From contig DATJLS010000018.1 in NCBI GenBank assembly GCA_035509315.1, positions 1-64,000 on the forward strand: a DNA stretch of 64,000 nt, in the 5' to 3' direction. The notes under the pieces are model-generated. The model searched no databases and was not told the DNA's origin. It saw only the letters and a program-made list of their open reading frames with translations. Source of the DNA: JAKAWQ01 sp035509315. Lineage in GTDB: Bacteria > Pseudomonadota > Alphaproteobacteria > Acetobacterales > Acetobacteraceae. This document shows positions 1-8,990 of this stretch, one piece after another (position 1 is the first letter of the stretch; each line of letters begins with the position of its first letter). The position numbers and the translations under genes were made by a program.

Positions 1-242
1 ACGAGCGCCGGCATCAGGCAGCCACTGTCGTTCCCGATGCACATCAGCCTGCCGCCGTGCTCGCGGCCGTCAAGGACAAGCCCGGCGGGCGGCCGCAGGA
101 TGCGGCCGTCCTTGACCGCCGCTGCGCGCGGCAGCCGCGTCAGTGCGCCGGTCGGGACGGAAGAATGACGCCGCCGGGGATCGAACCAAAGAATGCCACG
201 AAACAGGAGGATAACGTGCCATCAGATTACATAGCTTGATCC
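1..242. other. left-edge sequence, no confident gene
   Basis: No recognisable gene. A minus-strand frame is open from about position 225 to the left edge and could be the 5' part of a gene running out of the window, but it has no ATG or GTG in a sensible place and I recognise no family. A plus-strand frame sharing the same codon boundaries is equally open. A 9-bp inverted repeat (GTCAAGGAC at 69-77, GTCCTTGAC at 108-116) lies in the middle and makes the two strands read alike, so coding direction cannot be decided here. Confidence 0.3.
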
Positions 243-542
243 CAAGCTCTCACCTCTTCACGAAATCGGGGCAAGTCCAGACCTTCAAGAACCGGACGAT
301 CGCGCGGCGCCCGCGATTGGCCGTAGGCGGACTGGCGGGTTTCGAGCTGTGAGTGAGGAAAACCGCCGTCTGCCTTACCCCATCATCGCAGCATCTCCCC
401 TTCTTCCAGCCAACGACAGGGGAATCAGCAGTTCGGCCGCGCCGCAACGGGAACTTTTTTAGCGGTATCCTTGATCTTTGCACCCCCGAAGGTCCGCTAT
501 CAGGAGCATCGCAAAATTGGCCAGATGGCCGTGAAGGCGGAG
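243..542. other. intergenic, nothing recognised
   Basis: Three hundred bases between the left-edge sequence and the 3' end of the minus-strand protease gene. Open frames on both strands are short and show no known motif. The stretch is visibly richer in A and T than the core genes to the right, which fits an accessory region. Confidence 0.4.
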
Positions 543-1724
543 CTAGACCGACAGCGTCCCCACGAGATTTTCGGCCCAATCGTGCGCCCACTTGGCCCTA
601 ATACAGTAGCCCCGCTGCCCGTCTTCCGCGAAGAAGACTCCAGCCCAGGCTGGCGGCGCGTCTTGGGTCAGGACCCATGCGCCCGAGTCCCCTTGCGTTG
701 GCAGCGTTGAGAGGAGCGTGCCGAGCGCACCGCCGATTCCCCATTTCGACCGCGGCTTCAGTTCGACCGAGTCACGGAAACAATAGGACTTGCCGCCTCT
801 TGTGAAAGCATAGCTGATCGCAAGCGATCCTAGCCGACATTTAGTCTTTGTTATCGCGCCATCGACCTCCACATCCTGGCCGATCGTCAATGACTTTGCC
901 ACACCACTGAGCGTCCGCGCCGAAGCCGGCGCGGCCGTCAGATCAATGAGACTCAGGTCGAGCATGTTCACCGATGATCCGTTACCGGGGCTGGGAACGG
1001 GCATCGGCAGGATGAGCGGGTCGCAGACGGTGCCGGCGCCAAGCGCGGAGAGTGTCGTGTGGTGGGTGCACATTCCAAGATGCGCGCCGGCGTTATCGCT
1101 GATAGGGTCGCCGGTCGCAGCGACGTGGGCGCAGCTCATTCCATATTTATTGCCGGATTGGTCCGTGAGAGTCCCGCCGTAGGTGCCTGAGCGGCCCTGG
1201 CTCGTCTTGATGCCATCCCCGGGCGCGAAAGCGAGCGTGGCCTGCGGTCGTTCTTCGACTTGAACGAACGCCGGACTGGCGTTGGCGATTTCGATCAAGC
1301 GCGCGCGATCGGCCTCATCATTGTTGGGCTCGTCGCTGATCGGCGTGCAAATGGGCCTGTGAACAATGGTCAGCATGATCGGGCTCCCAGCCCCCGTCTT
1401 CCTGAACCATCGTGAGAACTCCGGCCAGAGTGCAACTTGGCGCTTCAGATCCCGCCTGCGATAGCTTTGAAACGCCGGCACCGGCCAATCCGGGAATGGC
1501 CATGTTGGCAGCACCGGGAAAAAATGGACGAAGCGGTCGATCCACGCCTTTGAGGGAAAGTCGGCGCCAAAAGCCCCTTCCTCAAGATCGTAGAGGAGGA
1601 TCCACAACGGATGGACGTCGATGGTGAAGCCGGTGACGATCTGCACCGCAGCAGCTTGCCGCGCCACGCTCTGGAGCGTCTCGGACTGGTCAAAATAGGC
1701 GCGCAGATCCTCATAGGTTGGCAT
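543..1724 (-). CDS. cytosolic trypsin-like serine protease, accessory
   Basis: Protein of 393 residues with a chymotrypsin-fold catalytic half (about 175-393). His200 in GMSCAHVA, Asp256 in MLDLSLIDL and Ser347 in TQGDSGAW form the expected triad in the right order. There is no signal peptide or membrane segment, so the enzyme should act in the cytoplasm, unlike DegP-type or secreted trypsins. The first 170 residues match nothing I know and may sense or bind a target. The gene starts nine bases after the stop of a small membrane-protein gene on the same strand, so the two are probably cotranscribed. Codon third positions are less GC-rich than in the core genes, which suggests transfer. Solitary trypsins paired with small partner proteins occur in bacterial conflict systems; a role in defence is inference only. 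Confidence 0.75.
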   Translation of the reverse strand: MPTYEDLRAYFDQSETLQSVARQAAAVQIVTGFTIDVHPLWILLYDLEEGAFGADFPSKAWIDRFVHFFPVLPTWPFPDWPVPAFQSYRRRDLKRQVALWPEFSRWFRKTGAGSPIMLTIVHRPICTPISDEPNNDEADRARLIEIANASPAFVQVEERPQATLAFAPGDGIKTSQGRSGTYGGTLTDQSGNKYGMSCAHVAATGDPISDNAGAHLGMCTHHTTLSALGAGTVCDPLILPMPVPSPGNGSSVNMLDLSLIDLTAAPASARTLSGVAKSLTIGQDVEVDGAITKTKCRLGSLAISYAFTRGGKSYCFRDSVELKPRSKWGIGGALGTLLSTLPTQGDSGAWVLTQDAPPAWAGVFFAEDGQRGYCIRAKWAHDWAENLVGTLSV

Positions 1725-1733
1725 GATCTATAC

Positions 1734-2198
1734 TCACTTCGAACTGGGTTCGAGCAGGCCGGCAATGAATGTGAAGAGCGGCGCAAGGAGGCCGGCCACG
1801 AAGACCGAATACCATCCTATAATCACGAACAGACTGCCGCCGAGCGTGTAGGCCCAGAGCGGGAAGGCGATGGTCGAGATGACCACATTCATGGCCCAAG
1901 GCTGATTGGGAAGTCGCCGGCGATAGAGGTAGAAGGGCGTGCCGAAAAGGCCAATGGCGAAGAAGATACCGGCACACCAAACCGAGGCTACGGCCGGCCC
2001 ATGTGGAACGGACGACGCAGTGCTGTCGATGCCGAAATGGGAGGCCACCACCTTGTCAATCGCGGCGTAGAAGGCGACCGACTCTGCCGGAAGATATTTG
2101 ACGAGGCGGTCGCTATAGCCGTCAGCTGGCCGATCCTTGACCCCCGCATTAGCGAAATGCCCGTTAGTGTCCGACGCCGGAATGACAAGTCGAGCCAC
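1734..2198 (-). CDS. small multi-pass membrane protein paired with the protease
   Basis: About 154 residues from the GTG at 2198; a GTG at 2231 would add 11 residues. The 2198 start has AAGG close by and GGGGGA about nine bases upstream. A soluble N-terminal part contains the stretch LVKYLPAESVAFYAAID, an amphipathic segment of a kind I associate with small membrane proteins of unknown role. Then come three or four hydrophobic helices at about 80-105, 118-135 and 136-150. It ends nine bases before the trypsin-like gene, which makes it a likely membrane anchor, sensor or substrate for that protease. Function is not known. Confidence 0.6.
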   Translation of the reverse strand: MARLVIPASDTNGHFANAGVKDRPADGYSDRLVKYLPAESVAFYAAIDKVVASHFGIDSTASSVPHGPAVASVWCAGIFFAIGLFGTPFYLYRRRLPNQPWAMNVVISTIAFPLWAYTLGGSLFVIIGWYSVFVAGLLAPLFTFIAGLLEPSSK

Positions 2199-2576
2199 GA
2201 CCTTAATTCCCCCAGATGGTCTAAGCCTCACGACGTCGACAAAGCTGTCGCGGCCTCTGCGAAACGATAGCCCTGCTTAGACGTTGCCTCCAAGCTGGAA
2301 CTACTCCGCCGATGCGGTCTCTGAGATTTGTCGCTCGGCGAGACCGGCCAGATGCGGTCGCGCACAAGGACCAACCATCTCGTACGGGCCTTTAGGGCGC
2401 GAAGCCAATGACCACCGTCCCGCCCTCTCGGTCATGCGCGATGAACTGACGGCAGGTTTCAGGAAGGCCCTGTGACACCTTGAATGGCCGCAATTGGTCG
2501 AAACCGGAAGTGCGATCGAGGCCCAACCTCCCGACAAGGCCACCATGGGTTGAGTTCATGACACCCTTGAGCGGTA

Positions 2577-2700
2577 TGCGTGAGCGCGAGCGAATGCATC
2601 CCGCTCTCGTTCAGTGTTTTCCCGAGTTATTCAGACCTGCGGTTATCCCACCTTCGGGCGTCACGCCCTCGCTTTGTTTTCTCGATCGATTTCATGTCCT
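2577..2700. repeat. dispersed intergenic repeat A, copy 1
   Basis: Carries the family hallmarks: GAGCGCGAGCGAATGC, then CATCCCGCTCTCG, a TTATTCAGACCTGCGG segment and CCACCTTCGGGCGTCACGC. The same order of blocks recurs at 13752, 32936, 34711, 45122 and 45940, and inverted at 62019. It continues into TCGATTTCATGTCCTTGGCG, which is also seen inverted and diverged at 31401-31480. None of the blocks codes for protein. Confidence 0.65.
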
Positions 2701-2724
2701 TGGCGGATCGCGAAGCGCCGGGGT

Positions 2725-2746
2725 CCCCGCGAACCTGTTCGCGGGG
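2725..2746. terminator. 9-bp hairpin downstream of cpdA
   Basis: CCCCGCGAA at 2725-2733 and TTCGCGGGG at 2738-2746 form a perfect stem with loop CCTG, about 50 bases past the stop codon of the minus-strand phosphodiesterase gene. It lacks a T tract, so it could be a weak terminator, a transcript-end stabiliser or part of the repeat next to it. Confidence 0.4.
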
Positions 2747-2793
2747 TGCCACGATTCCCGTCAGGCGCGATTCGCCCTGAACCCTGATGAAAC

Positions 2794-3636
2794 TCAATTG
2801 GAAGCCGGGCGGGGCGCGCCCGGATATTCCTCTGACAGAACGAAAGGGAAAGGCCCCGGATAGGTCTCGACATAGGCGGTATGCGAAACGATCTCCCCCG
2901 CCCCGTTGACGCGATGGACCTGGAAGGCCGGCGGCTCCATGACGAAAGCCGAAGGCCCCGCGGGGTCGAGATCGAGGGCGACCTGGTGCGCAACCGAGGG
3001 CGCGATGCTCGCGATCGCCTGCGCGACATGGGTCGTCACCGGCCGATGCACATGGCCGCAAAGGATGCGCCGCACCTGGGGATGGCGGGCGACAATGGCG
3101 GCGAAAGCCGCCGCATCCTCGAGCTTGATCCGGTCCATATGGGCGATGCCGCAATCGAAGGGCGGATGATGCATGGCGATGACCGTCGGCTTCCGCCCCG
3201 CTTCCGCCAATGTCCGATCGAGCCAGTCCAGCTGCTCCGGACGAAGCCGGCCATGGCCACCGCCCGGAACCAGGGTATCGAGCATGACCAGCCGGACCGG
3301 GTGGGTCTCGACCGCGTATTGCACGAACTCCGGATCCGCCGTCACGCCCGGAAGATGCCCGAGCGCACGGCGGAAATTCTCCCGCCGGTCGTGATTGCCG
3401 GGGACCGCATAGACCGGGCAGGTCAGGTACCGTTGGATCAGGCCCGCCAGGACCTCGTATTCCTCCATGAGGCCGCTCTCGGCGAGATCGCCGGAGAGGA
3501 TGACCGCATCCGGCGCCGGCCGCATCCGGTTCACCATCCGGAAGGCCCGCTCGACGAGCGTGTTGGTCTCGACCACGCGGTTGGCCGCGACCCCCACCGG
3601 GCAGACGTGCAGATCGGTCAGTTGCGCAAGCAGCAT
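2794..3636 (-). CDS. cpdA: CpdA-type metallophosphodiesterase
   Basis: Calcineurin-like phosphoesterase of 280 residues, the usual size for class III 3',5'-cyclic-nucleotide phosphodiesterases. All metal-site motifs are present: D8 and H10 in TDLH, GDLAES at 49-54, GNHD at 80-83, MHHPPFD at 155-161 and GHVH at 194-197. By family it hydrolyses cAMP or a related phosphodiester in the cytosol with a dinuclear metal centre. The ATG at 3636 is chosen because GGGAG lies six bases upstream and the first motif begins right after it; the open frame runs further upstream without homology. It is divergent from the PEP carboxylase gene, sharing a 286-base spacer. Substrate specificity cannot be read from sequence. 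Confidence 0.8.
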   Translation of the reverse strand: MLLAQLTDLHVCPVGVAANRVVETNTLVERAFRMVNRMRPAPDAVILSGDLAESGLMEEYEVLAGLIQRYLTCPVYAVPGNHDRRENFRRALGHLPGVTADPEFVQYAVETHPVRLVMLDTLVPGGGHGRLRPEQLDWLDRTLAEAGRKPTVIAMHHPPFDCGIAHMDRIKLEDAAAFAAIVARHPQVRRILCGHVHRPVTTHVAQAIASIAPSVAHQVALDLDPAGPSAFVMEPPAFQVHRVNGAGEIVSHTAYVETYPGPFPFVLSEEYPGAPRPASN

Positions 3637-3878
3637 GCAGGGCTCCCGTATGCGGATCGAGAATACGAGGATATACGGATCGAAGATCTGGAACGGACGC
3701 CGCGCTCCCTGCCGGCGGAGGGCAGCTATCGCGCAGGTCGCGGAGGCCCGCAAGACCATCCCGACAGGGCCCGCCGGCGAAACCCGATCACAAGAGCGCG
3801 GGCACAAGAGCGCGGGGAGACGCGCAAGGCCGCAGGCGCTGCCCCTTGCGGCAGGCTGGGCAAAAAGCCTGCTCAATT

Positions 3879-3907
3879 TTCTTGCTTTCCGCATCCCGTT
3901 GTAAACT
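3879..3907 (+). promoter_or_regulatory. possible sigma-70 promoter for ppc
   Basis: TTCTTG at 3879-3884 and TAAACT at 3902-3907, separated by 17 bases, lie just before the ATG at 3923 in a locally A/T-rich patch. The match is modest and the leader would be very short, so this is tentative. Confidence 0.25.
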
Positions 3908-3922
3908 CTTTTCTTGCTGCGG

Positions 3923-6760
3923 ATGCACAATGATCGGCATGATGCCGAGGTGCCCGATGCAACCTTGGCGCCCGTGCGGGACGATCCCGTTCCACTTGCG
4001 GAAGAGCTGCTCGCCCTTGCCGCGCGGCTCGGTGCGCGTCTTGAAGAAGATCCGTTCGGCAACCCGGTTCTTCTCGTCGCCCTTGCGATCACAAGGCGGA
4101 TGGATGACGGCGCGCTCTCGGAAGAGATGATCGCCGGGCTGATCCGCCACCTGCGCGATGCCGCCTTCGCCGATCGCGCAGGGCGGCTCGCGCGCTATGT
4201 CGGCGGCGCCGACCCGGGCGAGAATGACCGCGTGCTCGCGGATCTGGCGCAGCACCTGCTCCGGCCCGACCCCGAGGACAGCCCGGTGCGGCTCGCGGAA
4301 TATCGCGCCCTTGTCGAACGCACGCGCTTCGCGGCCGTCTTCACGGCGCATCCCACCTTCGCGCTGCCAAGCGATATCGCTCATGCGCTGGCCGAGACAG
4401 CCTCGGGCCGGCCGGCACCCTCCTTCCTCTCCCATCGCCCACCGCCGGTCTCGCTCGCCCAGGAATTCGCCGCTTCGGTGGCCGCCATCTCCAACGGCCG
4501 GGACGCGATCGACCGCTTCAACGCGGCGCTGCTTTCCGTGGCCCGCACCGCCTGGCCGGACCGCTGGACCACCCTCGTCCCGCGTCCGATCGTGCTTTCG
4601 AGCTGGGTCGGCTACGACACGGACGGCCGCACCGATATCGGCTGGTGGGAAACGATGCGGCTGAGACTCGAAATGAAGCGCCTGCAGCTCGAGCGGCTGC
4701 ATGCCGAGCTCGTCCCGCTGGCGCAAGCCGCGCCGATCGCCGCGCGCGTCGAGGCCGCGCTAGCTTCGGTGGCGGCGCAGGTCGCCGCCTGCCCGGACGC
4801 GCCCGATCCCGTCCGCGTCTCCGCCTTCGCCCATGCGCTGGTCGATCACCGCGAGACGGCGCTCCCCTCGCCTGCCCCGCTGCTCCCCCTGTTCGAAGCC
4901 GCCCTGGCGGCAAGCGAGGACGATCATACGCGGCTCGCGCTTTGCGTCGCGCGGGCCGGGCTCGTCTCGCACGGGATGGCGCTCGCCCATACCCATGTGC
5001 GGCTGAACGCGGCGCAGCTTCACAATGTCGTCCGCCAGCGCCTCGGCATCGCCGATCCACCCGAGGACCCCGCGCACCGTCGCGCGCTTTTCGCGGCGAT
5101 CAATGCCGCCCTCGACAAGACCGTGCCGCAGACGGTGAGCTTCGGCAGCCTGCTCGCCGAGCAGACCTCGGCCGCGCGGCTGATGATGACGATCGCCGAG
5201 ATCGCGAAGCATGTCGATGAAGCGATCCCGGTGCGTTTCCTGATCGCCGAGACCGAGACTGGATATACGCTCCTCGCGGCGCTCTGGCTCGCCCGGCTCT
5301 TCGGCATCGACCGCCATATCGAGATCAGCCCGCTCTTCGAGACGGCCGAGGCGCTCGAGCGGGGCGCGCAGGTGCTCGACGAGGCGCTGCGCAGCCCGCA
5401 TTACCGCGCCTATCTCAAAAGAACCGGCCGGCTCGCGCTGCAATTCGGCTATTCGGATTCCGGCCGCTATGTCGGTCAGCTCGCCGCCTCGTACCTGATC
5501 GAGCGGCTGCGCCTCAAAATCGGCGAGACCTTGGCGCGGCACGGCGTCACCGGTGTCGAGGTTCTCCTGTTCGACACGCATGGCGAAAGCATCGGCCGCG
5601 GCGCGCATCCGGGCTCGCTCGCCGAGCGGCTGAAATATCTCTCGCCCACGGCCTCGCGCCAGGCGCTGCGCCGCGCCGGGCTCGCGGTGCGCGAGGAAAG
5701 TGCTTTCCAGGGCGGAGACGGTTTTCTCCCCTTCGGCACGCCGGAACTGGCGCTCGCGACCGTCACGCGCATCGCCGCCCAGACCTTTCATCCGGCGGCC
5801 GGACCGATCGATGATCCGATCTATGCCGAGCCGGATTTCTCGGCCGATTTCTTCGCCACCATCCGCGCATCGATGGAGGGCCTGGTCGAGGATCCGGGAT
5901 ATGCGGCGCTGCTCGGGACCTTCGGGCCCGCGCTCACCGACCGCACCGGCTCGCGCCCGGCAGCCCGCCAGATGGACGGCATGCTGGGCAGCACGCGGAT
6001 CCGCCATCCGCGCGAGCTGCGCGCGATTCCCAACAACGCGATCCTTCAGCAGGTCGGCTGGTGCGCGAACACGCTGCACGGATTGGGAGCGGCGGCCGCG
6101 CGGCACCCCGAGATCTTCGCCGAGATGCGCGAGAAGAGCCGGCGTTTCCGCCGCGCGCTCGATCTCGCCTCACACGCGCTCAAACATTCCGATATCGAGG
6201 TGCTGCGCGCGGTCGTCACCACGCTCGATCCGGGAACCTGGCTCGACCGGGCCGCGCATACGCGCCGCGCCGGGCGGCGTGCCGGACTGGTCGCCGTTGC
6301 CCGCGCGCTCGAGCGGCTTGGGGTTTCGGCCTCCGTGCACGCGATGTTCCGGCGCATCCATGCCGACCATTTGGCCCTGCGCGCCGCCTGGCCCGAAGCG
6401 CCTTCCATGGGCACGCGCGAGATCCTGCTGCATGCGCTCCGCCTCGCGCTGATCCATCGCATCTGGCTTTTGGCGACCGAGATCCCCGATTTCTCGCCGC
6501 GCCACGGGATTACGCGAAGCACCCTCGAAGAGGCGATTCTGCGCCTCGAGATTTCCTCCTCGCTCAGCCTGCTCGCCGAGATCTTTCCCGCCGGCCCCGA
6601 CGAGGCGGCCGATCTCGATTTCGCGGAACCCGCCGCGCATGCGGGCTCGGCGAATTATGCCGAGGTGCATCGGGAGATTCTGGCGCCGATCGGCCGGCTC
6701 TTCGCCCTCGTGCGGGAGATCGGCACCGCCGTCACGCATGAGGTCGGCGCGTTCGGCTAG
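3923..6760 (+). CDS. ppc: divergent phosphoenolpyruvate carboxylase
   Basis: Protein of 945 residues, typical PEPC length. TAHPT (His143) in the catalytic signature is kept, SWVGYDTDG at about 228-236 corresponds to the conserved SWMGGDRDG, and GYSDSGRYVG near 509 to GYSDSxKDxG. The mobile catalytic loop is altered: where canonical enzymes have FHGRGGxxGRGG this protein reads FDTHGESIGRGA near 549-560, so the first arginine of the loop is replaced by histidine. The C-terminal QNTG that ends most PEPCs is missing. PEPC makes oxaloacetate from PEP and bicarbonate and feeds the TCA cycle. Whether this divergent member carboxylates PEP is uncertain. A TTG nine bases upstream of the chosen ATG is a poorer start. 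Confidence 0.8.
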   Translation: MHNDRHDAEVPDATLAPVRDDPVPLAEELLALAARLGARLEEDPFGNPVLLVALAITRRMDDGALSEEMIAGLIRHLRDAAFADRAGRLARYVGGADPGENDRVLADLAQHLLRPDPEDSPVRLAEYRALVERTRFAAVFTAHPTFALPSDIAHALAETASGRPAPSFLSHRPPPVSLAQEFAASVAAISNGRDAIDRFNAALLSVARTAWPDRWTTLVPRPIVLSSWVGYDTDGRTDIGWWETMRLRLEMKRLQLERLHAELVPLAQAAPIAARVEAALASVAAQVAACPDAPDPVRVSAFAHALVDHRETALPSPAPLLPLFEAALAASEDDHTRLALCVARAGLVSHGMALAHTHVRLNAAQLHNVVRQRLGIADPPEDPAHRRALFAAINAALDKTVPQTVSFGSLLAEQTSAARLMMTIAEIAKHVDEAIPVRFLIAETETGYTLLAALWLARLFGIDRHIEISPLFETAEALERGAQVLDEALRSPHYRAYLKRTGRLALQFGYSDSGRYVGQLAASYLIERLRLKIGETLARHGVTGVEVLLFDTHGESIGRGAHPGSLAERLKYLSPTASRQALRRAGLAVREESAFQGGDGFLPFGTPELALATVTRIAAQTFHPAAGPIDDPIYAEPDFSADFFATIRASMEGLVEDPGYAALLGTFGPALTDRTGSRPAARQMDGMLGSTRIRHPRELRAIPNNAILQQVGWCANTLHGLGAAAARHPEIFAEMREKSRRFRRALDLASHALKHSDIEVLRAVVTTLDPGTWLDRAAHTRRAGRRAGLVAVARALERLGVSASVHAMFRRIHADHLALRAAWPEAPSMGTREILLHALRLALIHRIWLLATEIPDFSPRHGITRSTLEEAILRLEISSSLSLLAEIFPAGPDEAADLDFAEPAAHAGSANYAEVHREILAPIGRLFALVREIGTAVTHEVGAFG

Positions 6761-6823
6761 CAAAGAAGAGAGGGAGTTCTTTCTTGAAAGAAAGAACCGA
6801 AGACCTTTCATCCTTTCATTCGG
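6761..6823. terminator. A/T-rich palindromic repeat D, copy 1; bidirectional terminator
   Basis: Starts at the base after the ppc stop codon and reaches into the stop codon of the convergent oxidoreductase gene. GTTCTTTCTT at 6776-6785 pairs with AAGAAAGAAC at 6788-6797, followed by CCTTTCATCCTTTCATTCGG. Almost the same 62 bases occur inverted at 31181-31241. Its place between convergent genes suggests termination in both directions. Confidence 0.65.
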
Positions 6824-8915
6824 AGTCCCCGGCCGGGCGCGCCCAGACGCGGTTGTCGTGAAACGCAGACCCGCCAAAGGGCGCGACGGGGTCGGCGCCG
6901 GTCAATGTGTTGATGCCCTTGCCGTCCTCGAAGGAAGCGTTCGGCCAGAGGCCCTCGGCCACCAGAACGCCGCGTTGCAATCCCGCGAAAAGCCTCGCAT
7001 GCAGCCGCACCTCCCCGCGCCGGTTGCCCAGCACCACCCGCCCGCCATCGGCGATTCCGAGCGCCCTGGCGTCGTCGGGGTGCATCATCACGCTCGGCCG
7101 TCCCTCCCGGGCACGAGAGGTCCGGGTTTCGTTGAAGGTGGAGTTGAGGAAGCTGCGCGACGGGCTCGTCGCCAGCCGGAACGGGTGCTCTTCATCCGCG
7201 CTCTCGATCACGTCCCAATGGTCGGGAAGCGCGGGCATGGTCTGCCACGGCCCCGTCGTACCCGCATTGGCGAAGGGAACTTTCGGCCAATCCGGCCTGA
7301 AGCGGAACTTTCCGTCCGGATAGCCGAATCCGTTGAGGTGATGGGCAACATCGAACGGCGGCTGGCAATCGATCCATTTCTCGGCATCGAGCCTTTCGAT
7401 GCCGCCCCAGCCGGAATCGCGCAGGGTGCGGTCGATCAGCGCGCGCGCGGTCATCGCGAAACCTTCGTGCTGCGCGCCCAAAAGCGCGGCCAGCGCGCAG
7501 ATCACCTCATGATTCGAGCGGCACTCGCCCGGCGGATCGATCAGCTTCGGTCCGAGCGCGATATATTGGTGCCCACCGCCCGAATAGATGTCGTCATGCT
7601 CCATGAACATCGTCGCCGGCAGCACGATATCGGCAAGCGCGGCCGTCTCGGTCATGAACTGCTCGTGCACGGCGACGAACAGATCCTCGCGCGCGAAGCC
7701 TTGCCTCACGCGCGTCTGGTCGGGCGCCACGCAAGCCGGATTGGTGTTCTGGATCAGCATCGCCTTCACCGGAGGCCCGTCCAGCAATGCCTCCGCGTCA
7801 CCGCACAATATGGCGCCGATGCGTGATTGATCGAGCATGCGCACGGCGTGATCGACGATGTCGAGCCCTTCGATCGCGGTCGGCTTCCAGTGATAGATCG
7901 CGCCATTGTTGTGAAAGGCTCCGCCGCCCTCATATTGCCAGGCGCCGGTCACGGAAGCGATGCAGGCGGCCGCGTGCATGTTGGCCGCGCCGTTCCGGCT
8001 GCGGGAAAACCCGTAGCCGAGCCGGAAATAGCACCGCTTGGTCTTGCCGATGAGGGCGGCGAAAGCTTCGATCTCGGCAACCGAAAGCCCGGTGATCGCG
8101 GCCGCCCAGGCCGGATCGCGGGTCTTGAGATGGGCTTCCAATTGCTCGGGCACGTCCGTGTAGCGGGCGAGATAGGCGCGGTCGGCATGTCCGTCGCGAA
8201 AGAGCACATGCATCACCGCGCAGGCGAGGGCGCCGTCCGTGCCGGGTCGCAGGCAGATCGCGAGGTCGGCCTGCTTCATCGTATCGTTGCGGTAAACATC
8301 GACGACGACGATCCTGGCGCCGCGCGCCTTGCGGGCACGCATGGCGTGCGTCATGACATTGACCTGGGTCGAGACCGCGTTGGTGCCCCAGATGACAACG
8401 CAATCCGCCTTCGCCATCTCCCGCGGATCGGGGCCCATCATGCAGCCGGTGCCGGCGATGAACCCGGTCCAGGCCGGGTTGATGCAGATGGTCGAGCGGA
8501 ATCCGGAATATCTCTTGGCACGGCGCAGGCGGTTGATGCCGTCGCGATTCACCCGCCCCATCGTGCCCGCATAATAATAAGGCCAGACGGCTTCCGCGCC
8601 GAACGCCCGCTCGGCGTTCAGGAATTCCGTCGCAATGGTCTGAAGAGCCTCGTCCCAGGAAATCCGGGTGAATGCGCCCGAGCCTTTGGGGCCGGTCCGC
8701 TTCAGCGGGTGGAGCAGCCGGTCCGGGTGATGGATCCGCTCGGCATAGCGCGCGACTTTCGCGCAGATCACGCCCGCGGTGTAAGTCTGGTCCTCGGCGC
8801 CGTGGACACGCCCGATCCTTTGCCCGTCGATCACCTCCACCTCGAGCGAGCAGGCCGAGGGGCAATCATGCGGACAGACGGAGGGCAGGCGGGCGATTTT
8901 CGTTGTTGCGTTCAT
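6816..8915 (-). CDS. molybdopterin-dependent oxidoreductase (formate-dehydrogenase/BisC type)
   Basis: A 699-residue member of the DMSO-reductase superfamily. The N-terminal CPHDCPSAC with a fourth Cys in GVICAK binds a 4Fe-4S cluster. The middle carries GTNAVSTQ and VVVDVYRNDT, typical of the molybdopterin-binding Rossmann parts, and the C-terminal domain has LNSTF and VAEGLWPNA, of the usual molydop-binding type. No Tat signal is present, so it should be cytosolic. The ATG at 8915 was chosen over one at 8960 because it sits just before the Fe-S motif. The last codon lies inside the terminator repeat shared with ppc. No electron-transfer subunit is adjacent. Formate, a sulfoxide or another small substrate is possible. 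Confidence 0.8.
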   Translation of the reverse strand: MNATTKIARLPSVCPHDCPSACSLEVEVIDGQRIGRVHGAEDQTYTAGVICAKVARYAERIHHPDRLLHPLKRTGPKGSGAFTRISWDEALQTIATEFLNAERAFGAEAVWPYYYAGTMGRVNRDGINRLRRAKRYSGFRSTICINPAWTGFIAGTGCMMGPDPREMAKADCVVIWGTNAVSTQVNVMTHAMRARKARGARIVVVDVYRNDTMKQADLAICLRPGTDGALACAVMHVLFRDGHADRAYLARYTDVPEQLEAHLKTRDPAWAAAITGLSVAEIEAFAALIGKTKRCYFRLGYGFSRSRNGAANMHAAACIASVTGAWQYEGGGAFHNNGAIYHWKPTAIEGLDIVDHAVRMLDQSRIGAILCGDAEALLDGPPVKAMLIQNTNPACVAPDQTRVRQGFAREDLFVAVHEQFMTETAALADIVLPATMFMEHDDIYSGGGHQYIALGPKLIDPPGECRSNHEVICALAALLGAQHEGFAMTARALIDRTLRDSGWGGIERLDAEKWIDCQPPFDVAHHLNGFGYPDGKFRFRPDWPKVPFANAGTTGPWQTMPALPDHWDVIESADEEHPFRLATSPSRSFLNSTFNETRTSRAREGRPSVMMHPDDARALGIADGGRVVLGNRRGEVRLHARLFAGLQRGVLVAEGLWPNASFEDGKGINTLTGADPVAPFGGSAFHDNRVWARPAGDSE

Positions 8916-8990
8916 GCGGGGGCGTTCATCCATGCCGGAAGTGGCGCAGCAGACTCTCAATCATGTCGCGAAACGTTCCCGGCTTCAACG

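Larger units (their letters stand above)
2199..2793. other. intergenic with repeat and hairpin
   Basis: About 600 bases between the membrane-protein gene and the 3' end of the phosphodiesterase. No gene is supported: the frames at 2284-2475 and 2301-2546 overlap antisense and lack motifs. The right half holds one copy of the dispersed palindromic repeat and a strong hairpin, listed separately. Confidence 0.5.

Noticed and set aside
250..591. Minus-strand frame of 113 codons at the left edge
   Set aside because: It overlaps the 3' end of the protease gene in another frame and has no recognisable domain or ribosome site.
2794..4092. Longer version of the phosphodiesterase starting at 4092
   Set aside because: The extra 150 codons run opposite ppc and the divergent promoter and show no homology; the ATG at 3636 has a good ribosome site.
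4760..6106. Long minus-strand frame inside ppc
   Set aside because: It is a GC-skew shadow of the strong ppc frame, with no motif; many such frames over 200 codons exist opposite real genes here.
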